NCBI GenBank assembly: GCA_947631315.1 | Contig: CANRLA010000009.1 | Location: 1-26,711 of the forward strand | Origin: an uncultured Clostridia bacterium | GTDB lineage: Bacteria; Bacillota; Clostridia; TANB77; CAG-508 | Length of the DNA: 26,711 nt | Direction of reading: 5' to 3' | Notes under the pieces: generated by a model | The model's database searches: none | Told to the model about the DNA's origin: nothing | What the model saw: the letters and a program-made list of their open reading frames with translations, nothing else | In this document: piece by piece, positions 16,804 to 24,135 of the stretch | Layout of the letters: every line of letters begins with the position of its first letter | Position numbering within the stretch: the stretch's first letter is position 1 | Translations under genes and position numbers: made by a program

Positions 16804-17829
16804 AAGAAGAAATTTTTAATAATAATTAATATAATATTTTTAGTAATGTTTGCGTTTGGAGTAAATGTTTTTGCTAGAGAAACAATAACTAGTGCAAATA
16901 TTACAGTTAAATCTACAAAAAATGAATATAATGTTGGAGAAACAGCAGAATTTGTTATTCATTTAGATAATCTTGTAGCATCAAAAGGAATAATAACTTT
17001 TGGAGCTTCAATGGAATATAATCATGATATTTTGAGATTAATTAAAACAGAAGGAGCAAATGATTGGAGTAATAATGACAATAGTTCTGATATTATTGGT
17101 ATATTTAATTCTTCAAACTCATCAACTTCTGAAGATATAGCTACAATTAAATTTGAAGTATTAAAACCTAATGCAACAACATCACTAAATATTAAACTAA
17201 ATAAAGTAGATATATCTAATGGTGGAGCTTATAAAATTAGTTCAGTAAGCTCAAATCAAATAACTGTAAAAGTATCTGAAACTGAAAACCCACCAACACA
17301 AGGTGAGACAACTCCACCTGCTCAAGGCGAGACAACTCCTCCTGTTCAAGGCGAGACAACTCCTCCTGTACAGGGTGAGACAACACCACCTGCTCAAGGA
17401 GAAACAACACCTCCTATTCAAGGAGAGACGACTCCTCCTGCACAAGGTGAAACAACACCTCCACAGGGTGGTAATAGTGGTCAATCAGGAGAAGACGAAA
17501 ATAATCCAAATGGTGATGATGAAGGAAATCAAGATGATACTACAACTCCACCATCATCAGAAGCTGAAGAAAATCAAGAAGATGTACAAAATGGTGAAAA
17601 TTCTGAAGGATATGACCTTATGGTAAATGTGGGAGCTGACGGAATTACATCAAATGATGAAGAAAAAAGTGAAAATGATTCAAAGATACCACAATTAGGA
17701 GCAAGAAATCCTTTAGGAATGACTATAATAGTTGCAGTAATAATTGCAGTAATTCTATTTATAAAAATGAAAATGATAGACAAAAAAATCAAAAAGAGTG
17801 AGACAGATTTCTATAATGACGAAAAATAA
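16801..17829 (+). CDS. Membrane-anchored cohesin-domain protein with Pro-rich octapeptide stalk
   Basis: The 342-residue product starts at ATG 16801 (MKKKFLIIINII). An in-frame TTG at 16783 lies in the hairpin arm and is less likely. It has a signal peptide at about 1-24. A single cohesin-like domain follows at about 28-160: NEYNVGETAEFVIHLDNL, then FGASMEYNHDILRL, then IATIKFEVL, in the order of type I cohesin strands. A stalk of seven PxQGETTP units follows, then an acidic Asn/Asp/Glu/Gln spacer. A transmembrane helix at about 306-326 and a short Lys-rich tail complete it. It can therefore display one cohesin at the outer face of the membrane. Natural partners are the dockerin-like ends of the proteins at 2140, 6061 and 12818; which one binds is unknown. 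Confidence 0.8.
   Translation: MKKKFLIIINIIFLVMFAFGVNVFARETITSANITVKSTKNEYNVGETAEFVIHLDNLVASKGIITFGASMEYNHDILRLIKTEGANDWSNNDNSSDIIGIFNSSNSSTSEDIATIKFEVLKPNATTSLNIKLNKVDISNGGAYKISSVSSNQITVKVSETENPPTQGETTPPAQGETTPPVQGETTPPVQGETTPPAQGETTPPIQGETTPPAQGETTPPQGGNSGQSGEDENNPNGDDEGNQDDTTTPPSSEAEENQEDVQNGENSEGYDLMVNVGADGITSNDEEKSENDSKIPQLGARNPLGMTIIVAVIIAVILFIKMKMIDKKIKKSETDFYNDEK
17293..17460 (+). repeat. Seven 24-bp units encoding PxQGETTP stalk
   Basis: Seven in-frame units of 24 bases encode P-(T/A/V/V/A/I/A)-QGETTP. Codon third positions vary between units (GGT/GGC/GGA, CCA/CCT), so the array is not freshly amplified. It forms the extended wall-spanning stalk of the cohesin protein. Confidence 0.9.
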
Positions 17830-17874
17830 TAATAAATAAAATATTAATAATAAAGGACGCAAAAAGTCAATAAA

Positions 17875-17918
17875 AAGATAAGATTTGAGTTACCAATTTA
17901 GCTCAAATCTTATTTTAT
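17875..17918 (+). terminator. Rho-independent terminator after cohesin gene
   Basis: A 15-bp stem (17875-17889 with 17902-17916, one G-T pair) with a 12-base loop ends in TTATTTTATT. It closes the transglutaminase/cohesin operon. Confidence 0.75.
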
Positions 17919-17926
17919 TGTAATCA

Positions 17927-17968
17927 ATATAATTGTTAATACGAAATCAAAGATTTCTTCAACGATTT
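17927..17968 (-). repeat. Dispersed palindromic repeat, copy 2 (inverted)
   Basis: The reverse complement of this segment matches 11636-11677 over 42 bases with about 36 identities. It keeps the inner AAATC-TTT-GATTT hairpin and most of the outer arms. It lies between the cohesin operon terminator and the Y-polymerase promoter. Confidence 0.6.
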
Positions 17969-18025
17969 ATTATTTTAAAATTTATTATAATTATATGTAC
18001 AAATTTTATGGAAAAAATTACATAC

Positions 18026-18063
18026 AAACAGATGTTTACAATTAAAAAGAAACATGATATACT
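18026..18063 (+). promoter_or_regulatory. Promoter of Y-family polymerase with possible LexA-like operator
   Basis: TTTACA at 18035-18040 and TATACT at 18058-18063 are 17 bases apart, with TG extending the -10. Overlapping the -35 is AAAC-AGAT-GTTT (18026-18037), a weak match to the gram-positive LexA box GAAC-N4-GTTC. SOS control would suit this gene, but the outer bases are off consensus. Confidence 0.45.
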
Positions 18064-18095
18064 TTATATAAATAAATGTTAAGGAAGTGTTAATC

Positions 18096-19355
18096 TTGGA
18101 AAATAAAGTGTATTTTTGCATTGATTTAAAAACTTTTTATGCGTCAGTAGAATGTGTAGAAAGACATTTAGATCCATTTAATACGAATTTAGTAGTTGCA
18201 GATTCGAGCAGAGGAAAAGGTACAATATGTTTGGCAGTATCTCCTAAAATGAAAATGTTAGGCGTAAAAAATAGATGCAGGTTATATGAAATTCCAAAGA
18301 ATATAAATTATATGATAGCAATGCCTAGAATGGAAAAATACATCGAATATTCTGCCAATATATATGAAATATATTTAAAATATTTTTCAAAAGATGACAT
18401 TCATGTATATTCGATAGATGAAGTTTTTATAGACGCATCTAAGTATTTTAAATTGTATAAAGTAGAACCATTAGAACTGGTAAAAAAAGTTATAAGCAAA
18501 ATTAAAGAAATAACGGGGATAACCGCAACAGCAGGAGTTGGAACTAATATGTATTTAGCAAAAGTAGCTTTAGATATAACTGCAAAGCATAGCGTAAGCA
18601 ACATTGGATATCTAGATGAAGAAAAATATAAAAAAGAACTAGGAAATCACAAGCCACTTACTGATTTTTGGCAGATAGGCAAAGGAATATCAGAATCTTT
18701 GAGGAAAATGGGAATTTATACAATGAATGATATAGCAAATACAGACCCAAGAAAGCTATATAATAAATTTGGAATAAATGCTAAATTTTTAATAGATCAT
18801 TCAAAAGGAATAGAACCTTGCACAATACAAGAAATAAAAGAGTATAAACCTAAATCAAATTCAATATCTACTAATCAAATTTTATTTAAAGATTATAACT
18901 ACCAAGATGCTTTATTAGTAACAAAAGAAATGGTGGAACTACTAAGTTTGGAGTTAATTAATAAAAATTTAAAAACAGAAAGTATAAGTTTATATATAGG
19001 ATATTCAAAAGATTGCATTGAGGCAAGTAAAGGAAGTAAAAAGCTAGAAATAGCCACCAACACTTATACAGATTTATTAAAAGAATATGAAAAATTATAT
19101 GCAAAAATAGTAAGTAAAATAGAGCCGATAAGAAGAATTGGAATTTCATTTGGAAGACTTTCCAGTGATAATTATGAACAACTAAATTTATTTATAAATC
19201 AAGAAAAAAAGGACAAAGAGAAAAGTATAGAAAAAACAATCAATATTATAAAAAGTAAGTTTGGAAAAAATTTAATTTTAAAAGGCATTAATTTACAAGA
19301 AAATGCAACAACAACAATAAGAAATACATTGATAGGAGGACATAATGCTTATTAG
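18096..19355 (+). CDS. Y-family translesion DNA polymerase (UmuC/UvrX-like)
   Basis: It copies past damaged DNA bases. The start is taken as TTG 18096, because AAGGAAG (18081-18087) sits 8 bases before it; an in-frame GTG at 18087 overlaps that site. The 419-residue product has the palm motif CIDLKTFYASVE with Asp10, and YSIDEVFID with Asp108 and Glu109. These are the metal-binding acids, and Phe14/Tyr15 sit at the steric-gate position. GVGTNMYLAKVALD and the little-finger region follow. Near the C-terminus YEQLNLF contains a beta-clamp binding motif. CLAVSPKMKMLGVKNRC and the nearby YolD-like gene favour the Bacillus UvrX/YqjW branch over DinB. It has its own promoter, and the yolD-like gene follows. 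Confidence 0.9.
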   Translation: MENKVYFCIDLKTFYASVECVERHLDPFNTNLVVADSSRGKGTICLAVSPKMKMLGVKNRCRLYEIPKNINYMIAMPRMEKYIEYSANIYEIYLKYFSKDDIHVYSIDEVFIDASKYFKLYKVEPLELVKKVISKIKEITGITATAGVGTNMYLAKVALDITAKHSVSNIGYLDEEKYKKELGNHKPLTDFWQIGKGISESLRKMGIYTMNDIANTDPRKLYNKFGINAKFLIDHSKGIEPCTIQEIKEYKPKSNSISTNQILFKDYNYQDALLVTKEMVELLSLELINKNLKTESISLYIGYSKDCIEASKGSKKLEIATNTYTDLLKEYEKLYAKIVSKIEPIRRIGISFGRLSSDNYEQLNLFINQEKKDKEKSIEKTINIIKSKFGKNLILKGINLQENATTTIRNTLIGGHNAY

Positions 19356-19454
19356 TTAAATTTTAAAATGATAAAATTAAAAACAATAAAATTTTTAAAG
19401 CAGTAAAAATTTATTAAATAAAAAAGTTTACTAAATAGCAGAAAGGAGAATAAA

Positions 19455-19763
19455 ATGTCAAATGCAGATAGAGCAAAACAATTTTTACCATTTGATGCTT
19501 TAAATGGTTTTAGATTAGCCTTAAAAGAAAAAGAAAAAATTATAGTTGACAAAAAAGATTTATCAGAAGAAATGCAAGAAGAATTATCAAGAAAATTAAA
19601 TTCGCTAGAAATTGGAGACAAAGTAAAAATAGTTCATTATAAAAATAAACAGTATAAAATAGATATAGGAAGTTTTAATCAAATAAATAGAATGCAAAGG
19701 TTTATTATAGTAGGAAATACTAAAATTGCTATTGATAATATTTTTAAAATATATGATTTATGA
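19455..19763 (+). CDS. YolD-like protein
   Basis: This 102-residue protein begins SNADRAKQFLPFDALNGFRL, the conserved opening of clostridial YolD-like proteins, and continues with an acidic/basic helical stretch and a beta-rich second half. YolD-like genes commonly pair with UvrX/YqjW-type Y-family polymerases in Firmicutes. A role helping or replacing UmuD has been suggested but is not settled. AAAGGAG lies 5-6 bases before the ATG. No terminator separates it from the polymerase gene 99 bases upstream, so an operon is likely. Its 3' end is part of a tandem repeat. Confidence 0.8.
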   Translation: MSNADRAKQFLPFDALNGFRLALKEKEKIIVDKKDLSEEMQEELSRKLNSLEIGDKVKIVHYKNKQYKIDIGSFNQINRMQRFIIVGNTKIAIDNIFKIYDL

Positions 19764-19815
19764 AAATCTTAAAATATATAATTTATAAAATTTTTTAAAT
19801 ATATGATTTATAAAA
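19743..19815 (+). repeat. Three tandem 24-25-bp units at the yolD-like 3' end
   Basis: Units at 19743-19766, 19767-19790 and 19791-19815 share the pattern TTAAAATATATGATTTATGAAAA with a few changes. The first includes the last codons and stop of the yolD-like gene. Confidence 0.6.
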
Positions 19816-19888
19816 AGTTGATTAATTATAAATCTTAATAAAAATGACAAAAATGGCTAATTTATGACAAAATTAAATTGCTGGATTA

Positions 19889-19917
19889 TTGAAAAAAATA
19901 AAGAATTATTGTATAAT
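19889..19917 (+). promoter_or_regulatory. Predicted sigma-A promoter of ychF
   Basis: TTGAAA at 19889-19894 and a perfect TATAAT at 19912-19917 are 17 bases apart, followed by a leader of roughly 85 bases to the ATG at 20011. I saw no riboswitch-like structure in the leader. Confidence 0.65.
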
Positions 19918-20010
19918 AAACGAGCTAAAAGGGAAAATTATTTGAAAATAATTAAATTTTCATAACTGTATATTGTTTTTTAGCAAAATGCGAAAGGAAT
20001 GAAATTTAAT

Positions 20011-21099
20011 ATGAAAATAGGAATAGTAGGATTACCTAATGTAGGAAAAAGTACACTTTTTAATAGTATAACAAATGCAGGAGCAGAATGTGCAAATTAT
20101 CCATTTTGTACAATTGAACCAAATGTTGGAGTTGTTCCAGTGCCTGATGAAAGATTAGATGTTTTAGCAAAAATGTATGAATCTGACAAAATAACACATG
20201 CTATTATAGAATTTGTCGACATAGCAGGATTAGTAAAAGGTGCAAGTAAAGGTGAAGGACTTGGAAATAAATTTTTATCACATATTAGAGAAACAGATAG
20301 CATATTAGAGGTTGTAAGATGTTTTGAAGATAGCAATATAGTGCATGTTGATGGAAGTGTAGACCCAATTAGGGATATAGATACAATAAACTTAGAATTA
20401 GTGTTAGCAGATTTAGAAACAGTTAATAAAAGAATAGAAAGAGCAGCAAAACTTGCTAAAGGAGATAAAAAATATATTGTAGAAGAAGATACATTCAAAA
20501 AAGTAAGAGATGCTTTAGAAGATGGAAAACCAGCTAGAACAGTTGATTTAACTGAAGAAGAAAAAGAAATTATAAAAGATGCATTTTTACTTACCATGAA
20601 GCCTATAATGTATGTAGCAAATATATCAGAAAATGATATTGGAAAAGAAGATAACGATTATGTAAAGAAAGTTAAAGAGTTTGCAAAAAATGAGAATGCT
20701 GAAGTCGTAAAATTATGTGTAAAAATAGAAGAAGAATTGTCTACATTAGAAGGAGAAGACAAAAAAGAAATGCTAGAGGCACTTGGACTTGAAGAATCTG
20801 GATTAGATAAAGTTATAAAAGCAAGTTATGATTTATTAGGTCTTATGTCATTTTTAACAGCAGGAAAGAAAGAAGTTAGAGCATGGACAATAAATAAAGG
20901 AACAAAAGCTCCACAAGCAGCTGGAAAAATTCATTCAGATTTTGAAAGAGGATTCATAAAGGCAGAAATAGTATCATATAATGATTTAATAACAAATGGA
21001 ACTTATCAAAAAGTAAAAGAATTAGGACTAGTTAGATTAGAAGGCAAAGATTATGTAATGCAAGAAGGAGATATAGTTGAATTTAAGTTTAATGTTTAA
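20011..21099 (+). CDS. ychF: YchF-type P-loop ATPase (OBG family)
   Basis: This 362-residue cytoplasmic NTPase associates with ribosomes and is linked to translation and oxidative-stress response in other bacteria. The start is ATG 20011, giving MKIGIVGLPNVGKST, the usual YchF opening. An in-frame ATG at 19999 overlaps the AAAGGA site and is rejected. The P-loop is GLPNVGKS and switch II is VDIAGLVKGASKGEGLGN. The nucleotide-specificity motif NISE stands where GTPases have NKxD, which fits the ATP preference of this family. A helical arm follows and then the C-terminal TGS domain (RAWTINKGTKAPQAAGKIH ... EGDIVEFKFNV). Length matches the family. It has its own promoter. Confidence 0.95.
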   Translation: MKIGIVGLPNVGKSTLFNSITNAGAECANYPFCTIEPNVGVVPVPDERLDVLAKMYESDKITHAIIEFVDIAGLVKGASKGEGLGNKFLSHIRETDSILEVVRCFEDSNIVHVDGSVDPIRDIDTINLELVLADLETVNKRIERAAKLAKGDKKYIVEEDTFKKVRDALEDGKPARTVDLTEEEKEIIKDAFLLTMKPIMYVANISENDIGKEDNDYVKKVKEFAKNENAEVVKLCVKIEEELSTLEGEDKKEMLEALGLEESGLDKVIKASYDLLGLMSFLTAGKKEVRAWTINKGTKAPQAAGKIHSDFERGFIKAEIVSYNDLITNGTYQKVKELGLVRLEGKDYVMQEGDIVEFKFNV

Positions 21100-21205
21100 A
21101 ATGGAAGAAATTAGATAAAAAAATTATAAAAAATGAATAAAAATGTAGAAAAATGAAAGAATAAAAAGTAAATACAAAAAATAATGAAAAAAATGTAAAA
21201 AAATG

Positions 21206-21234
21206 TTGACTAATATAAAAAAAAAGTATAAAAT
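21206..21234 (+). promoter_or_regulatory. Predicted sigma-A promoter of small surface protein gene
   Basis: TTGACT at 21206-21211 and TAAAAT at 21229-21234 are 17 bases apart. The surrounding sequence is extremely A-rich. The leader to the ATG at 21328 is about 85 bases. Confidence 0.5.
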
Positions 21235-21327
21235 TATAGTTGTATGAAATTGTAAGATTTTTCATATTATATTTTATACAAATTTACACATAATAAAAAT
21301 ATGATTAAAAAAAGTGAGGGAAACGTT

Positions 21328-21690
21328 ATGATGAAAAATTTAAGAAAAAATGCTTTATTATCTTTAATTATTGCTATAGTAACAGTAGCACTATTAACTG
21401 GAACAGTTAATGCTAATGGACTTTTACTTATAAATTCTACATCAGAAAATCAAGCAGCTGAAAATACAGCAACTACTCCAGTAGAAAATGATGTATCAAC
21501 AAATTTATTAGGAGTTACAAATACTGCTACACCAACTAATGTTCAAAGAGTTAATAACATAAATGATGCATCAAAAGATATACCACAAACAGGTGAAGGT
21601 GATGTATATGTAATTACAGCTATAGGTATTGTTGCAATTGTAATTGGTGGAATAGCATATGCAAGATCTAGAAAATATGATATAAAATAA
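21328..21690 (+). CDS. Small sortase-anchored (IPQTG) surface protein
   Basis: The 120-residue product starts at ATG 21328, set by GAGGG at 21316-21320; the upstream in-frame ATG at 21301 would add nine polar residues before the signal peptide. It has a signal peptide at about 1-30 ending near NANG, then a low-complexity Asn/Thr/Ala/Val region of about 55 residues. A C-terminal sorting signal follows: IPQTG at 85-89, a hydrophobic helix at about 92-110, and ARSRKYDIK. This is the LPXTG-type layout cut by sortase between Thr and Gly and linked to peptidoglycan. No sortase gene is in the window. No functional domain is visible, so its role is unknown. It appears monocistronic with its own promoter and terminator. 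Confidence 0.75.
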   Translation: MMKNLRKNALLSLIIAIVTVALLTGTVNANGLLLINSTSENQAAENTATTPVENDVSTNLLGVTNTATPTNVQRVNNINDASKDIPQTGEGDVYVITAIGIVAIVIGGIAYARSRKYDIK

Positions 21691-21723
21691 ATGAAATTAA
21701 ATTAAATATAAATTATATAAAAG

Positions 21724-21749
21724 AGCGTAATTTTCATTGCGCTTTTTTT
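21724..21749 (+). terminator. Rho-independent terminator after small surface protein gene
   Basis: AGCGTAA (21724-21730) pairs with TTGCGCT (21737-21743), 7 bp with one T-G pair and a 6-base loop, followed directly by six T. It is a classic intrinsic terminator. Confidence 0.85.
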
Positions 21750-21830
21750 GCACTTTAGGAAAATCGTAGGCGAAGACAAATTTAAAAAGTTAAAAATTTT
21801 ATATATTCTATTTAAGTTTTGATTTTTATA

Positions 21831-21839
21831 TGATAGAAT
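21831..21839 (+). promoter_or_regulatory. Possible extended -10 promoter of the pyrH operon
   Basis: TGATAGAAT at 21831-21839 matches an extended -10 (TGnTAGAAT). No clear -35 is present. It is 60 bases before the pyrH start, in the only terminator-bounded gap upstream of the operon. Confidence 0.35.
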
Positions 21840-21898
21840 ACAATTAAATTTTAATACAAATTGACATAAATTGTTAGATTTAATGAAAGGAGAAAATT

Positions 21899-22594
21899 TT
21901 GTATAAAAGAATATTATTAAAGCTTAGTGGAGAAGCACTTGCAGGAGAAAAAAAAGTAGGAATTGATGAAGAAACAATAGATAAAACATGTGATGCAATT
22001 AAAAATATATATGATATGGGAGTTCAAATAGCAATCGTTGTTGGAGGAGGAAATTTTTGGAGAGGAAAAAATGGTGAAACTATAGAAAGAACCACATCAG
22101 ATTATATGGGAATGTTAGCAACAACAATGAATGGCTTAGCACTTCAAGATGCTCTAAAAAAGAGAGGAATAGATGTAAAACTTCAAACAGCAATTGAAAT
22201 GAAAAAAATAGCAGATCCATTTACACAAAGAGATGCTATGAAACATTTAGAAAAAGGAAGGATATTAATATTTTCTTGTGGAACAGGTAGTCCATTTTTT
22301 TCAACAGATACAGCTGCTGCATTAAGAGCAACAGAAATAGGAGCAAATGCAATATTAGTTGCAAAAACTATAGATGGAGTATATACAGCAGACCCAAAAG
22401 TAGATTCAAATGCACAAAAGTTTGACCACATAACTTATCAAGAAATATTAGAAAAAGATTTAAAAGTAATGGATTCTACAGCAATTTCACTTTGCAAAGA
22501 CAATAATATGCCACTTGTAGTATTTGCTATGAGCAATCCGGAAAATATTGTAAAAGCTGTAAATGAAGAAAATATAGGTACAAAGGTTGACTAA
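21899..22594 (+). CDS. pyrH: UMP kinase
   Basis: It phosphorylates UMP to UDP with ATP in cytoplasmic pyrimidine synthesis and belongs to the bacterial amino-acid-kinase-fold family. The 231-residue product starts at TTG, 6 bases after AAAGGAG (21886-21892). Motifs are ILLKLSGEALAG (ATP site), VVGGGNFWRG, ATTMNGLALQDAL (UMP contacts), GTGSPFFSTDTAAALRA, and AKTIDGVYTADPK near the regulatory and nucleotide site. It is the first gene of the cluster that continues with frr, uppS, cdsA and rseP. rpsB and tsf, often just upstream, are not here. Confidence 0.96.
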   Translation: MYKRILLKLSGEALAGEKKVGIDEETIDKTCDAIKNIYDMGVQIAIVVGGGNFWRGKNGETIERTTSDYMGMLATTMNGLALQDALKKRGIDVKLQTAIEMKKIADPFTQRDAMKHLEKGRILIFSCGTGSPFFSTDTAAALRATEIGANAILVAKTIDGVYTADPKVDSNAQKFDHITYQEILEKDLKVMDSTAISLCKDNNMPLVVFAMSNPENIVKAVNEENIGTKVD

Positions 22595-22678
22595 TATTTA
22601 AAAGATAGAATAAAATTTAAAATAAATAAGAAATAAAAATAAAATAGATTTACATTTAAATAAGAATAGGAGAAATTT

Positions 22679-23227
22679 ATGAGTTTAGATTTAATGAATG
22701 AAAAAATGGAAAAAGTAATTAACAATTTAGAAGATAATTATCAAGAAGTAAGAGCAGGCAGAGCAAATCCTGCAATATTAAATAAAATTCAAGTTGAATA
22801 TTATGGAGTACCAACTCCGCTTAATCAAGTTGCAAGCATATCAGTTCCTGAAGCTAGATTAATTGTTATTCAACCATGGGATAAAAGCATTTTATCACAA
22901 ATAGAAAAAGCTATAGAAATAGCAGGAATAGGAATTCACCCTGTAAACGATGGTCAATTAATTAGATTAGTTTTTCCTGAACTCACAGAGGAAAGAAGAA
23001 AAGAAATAGTAAAGGATATAAAGAAATTATCAGAAGAAGCAAAAGTTGCAACTAGAAATGTAAGAAGAGACGAAATGGACGAAGCAAAAAGTAAACTAAA
23101 AAATAATGAAATCTCTGAAGACGAAGAAAGAATTTTAGAAGATAAGATTCAAAAAGCAACAGATGCAAATATTGCTAAAATAGACGAAATTTTTGCAAAA
23201 AAAGAAAGTGAAATAATGTCAGTATAA
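22679..23227 (+). CDS. frr: Ribosome recycling factor
   Basis: With EF-G it splits post-termination ribosomes. The 182-residue length matches the family of about 185. VRAGRANPAILNKIQVEYYG and PTPLNQVASISVPEARLIVI are the conserved N-terminal helix end and domain II entry; the charged C-terminal helix ends in KKESEIMSV. AGGAG lies upstream of the ATG. It follows pyrH by 84 bases with no terminator, as in most bacteria. Confidence 0.97.
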   Translation: MSLDLMNEKMEKVINNLEDNYQEVRAGRANPAILNKIQVEYYGVPTPLNQVASISVPEARLIVIQPWDKSILSQIEKAIEIAGIGIHPVNDGQLIRLVFPELTEERRKEIVKDIKKLSEEAKVATRNVRRDEMDEAKSKLKNNEISEDEERILEDKIQKATDANIAKIDEIFAKKESEIMSV

Positions 23228-23295
23228 AATTAATAACATTATATTAGAATTTTATAATTTCAATAATTACACAATGCACTAAAAAATTATTTTTT

Positions 23296-23336
23296 GAAAA
23301 AGTTTATGGGTAACTTTTAAAAGCCTAAATATATTA
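23296..23336 (+). ncRNA. Candidate pseudoknot leader upstream of uppS
   Basis: 23298-23304 pairs with 23312-23318 (7 bp). Loop bases GGGT (23308-23311) can pair with GCCT (23323-23326), forming a small H-type pseudoknot. The element ends beside the AAGGA ribosome binding site of uppS. A second copy lies before cdsA (24136-24177), with compensating changes in both helices. CCT (23324-23326) could alternatively pair with AGG of the ribosome binding site, so it could switch translation. I do not recognise it as a known riboswitch. Confidence 0.5.
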
Positions 23337-23352
23337 AGGAACGAATTAATTT

Positions 23353-24054
23353 ATGGAAAATTCTGAAATAAAACATATAGCTATAATAATGGATGGAAAC
23401 AGAAGATGGGCAAAGCAAAATAACATAGAAACATCACTAGGACATAAAAAAGGTGCAGAAGTTTTAGAAGAAGTTGCTAAATATTGTAATAAAATAGGAT
23501 TAAAATATCTAACTGTTTATGCTTTTTCTACAGAAAACTGGAAAAGAACTAAAGAAGAAGTCGGAGCTATAATGAAATTGCTAGAAATCTATCTTGATAG
23601 ATTTTTAAAGACCGCAGACTTAGAAAATATAAAATTAAGAATTTTAGGAGATAAAGAGGGCGTTCCTGAAAATATTAGAAAAAAGATGTTACAAATGGAA
23701 GAAAGAACAAAAGACAACACTGGATTAAAATTTAATATAGCATTTAATTATGGAGGAAGAGCGGAAATAGTTAGAGCAACAAAAATTATTTCAAAGCTTG
23801 TTTTGGACGGAAAAATTGAAATCGATGAAATTGATGAAGATATGATTTCTGATAATTTATATACTTATGGTGAGGAAGACCCGGACTTAGTTATAAGAAC
23901 ATCAGGTGAGTGCAGAACAAGTAACTTTTTACCTTGGCAAACTACATATTCAGAGTTTTTATTTTTAAATAAATATTGGCCGGAATTTACCACAGATGAC
24001 ATTGATAAAGCAATAGAAGAATATAATAATCGTCATATAAGAAAAGGTAAATAA
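23353..24054 (+). CDS. uppS: Isoprenyl (undecaprenyl) diphosphate synthase
   Basis: It is a cis-prenyltransferase that extends farnesyl diphosphate to undecaprenyl diphosphate, the lipid carrier for wall and polysaccharide units. The 233-residue product has HIAIIMDGNRRWAK with catalytic Asp14, GHKKGAE, LTVYAFSTENWKR, and the C-terminal VIRTSGECRTSNFLPWQ with TYSEFLF. RTSGECRTSNF is a slight variant of the usual RTSGE.RLSNF. AAGGA ends 12 bases before the ATG, an unusually long spacing also seen for cdsA. The leader holds a pseudoknot-like element. Cys and Pro in the usually conserved RLSNFLLWQ region are mild deviations. Confidence 0.95.
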   Translation: MENSEIKHIAIIMDGNRRWAKQNNIETSLGHKKGAEVLEEVAKYCNKIGLKYLTVYAFSTENWKRTKEEVGAIMKLLEIYLDRFLKTADLENIKLRILGDKEGVPENIRKKMLQMEERTKDNTGLKFNIAFNYGGRAEIVRATKIISKLVLDGKIEIDEIDEDMISDNLYTYGEEDPDLVIRTSGECRTSNFLPWQTTYSEFLFLNKYWPEFTTDDIDKAIEEYNNRHIRKGK

Positions 24055-24115
24055 AAAATATTCTAATCTTTATGTAAGAAAGGGAAAATAAAAAAATTCT
24101 AATTGTTATATAAGA
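24035..24115 (+). repeat. Tandem 36-37-bp repeat spanning the uppS 3' end
   Basis: Unit 1 (24035-24071) contains the last codons and stop of uppS; unit 2 (24072-24107) repeats it with a few changes; 24108-24115 begins a third. The shared pattern is ATRTAAGAAARGGWAAATAAA then TTCTAAT. Confidence 0.65.
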
Positions 24116-24135
24116 TTGCAAAATATAAAAAGATA

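Noticed and set aside
17293..17460. Regular 24-bp repeats as a CRISPR array
   Set aside because: Units are contiguous, in frame and without spacers, and encode a Pro-rich stalk.
17303..17626. 107-residue open frame overlapping the PxQGETTP repeat in another frame
   Set aside because: It is a by-product of the repetitive DNA of the cohesin stalk. It has no ribosome binding site and a His/Gln/Leu/Arg/Lys composition unlike real genes here.
2140..17829. A cellulosome gene cluster
   Set aside because: Cohesin- and dockerin-like modules are present, but no cellulase, xylanase or carbohydrate-binding module is seen; the passengers are wall-type hydrolases and a transglutaminase-like protein.
19389..19412. 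9-bp hairpin between the Y-polymerase and yolD-like genes
   Set aside because: The stem is A/T only with no T-run after it. It is too weak for a terminator and likely by chance in this AT-rich gap.
20097..20597. 166-residue antisense frame inside ychF
   Set aside because: It is a mirror of a conserved gene. It shows no ribosome binding site or family pattern, and its Ser-rich composition is typical of antisense frames.
23301..23314. GTTTAT and GGGTAA in the uppS leader resembling a sigma-B promoter
   Set aside because: The two boxes are adjacent, with none of the 12-14 bases of spacing that sigma-B needs.
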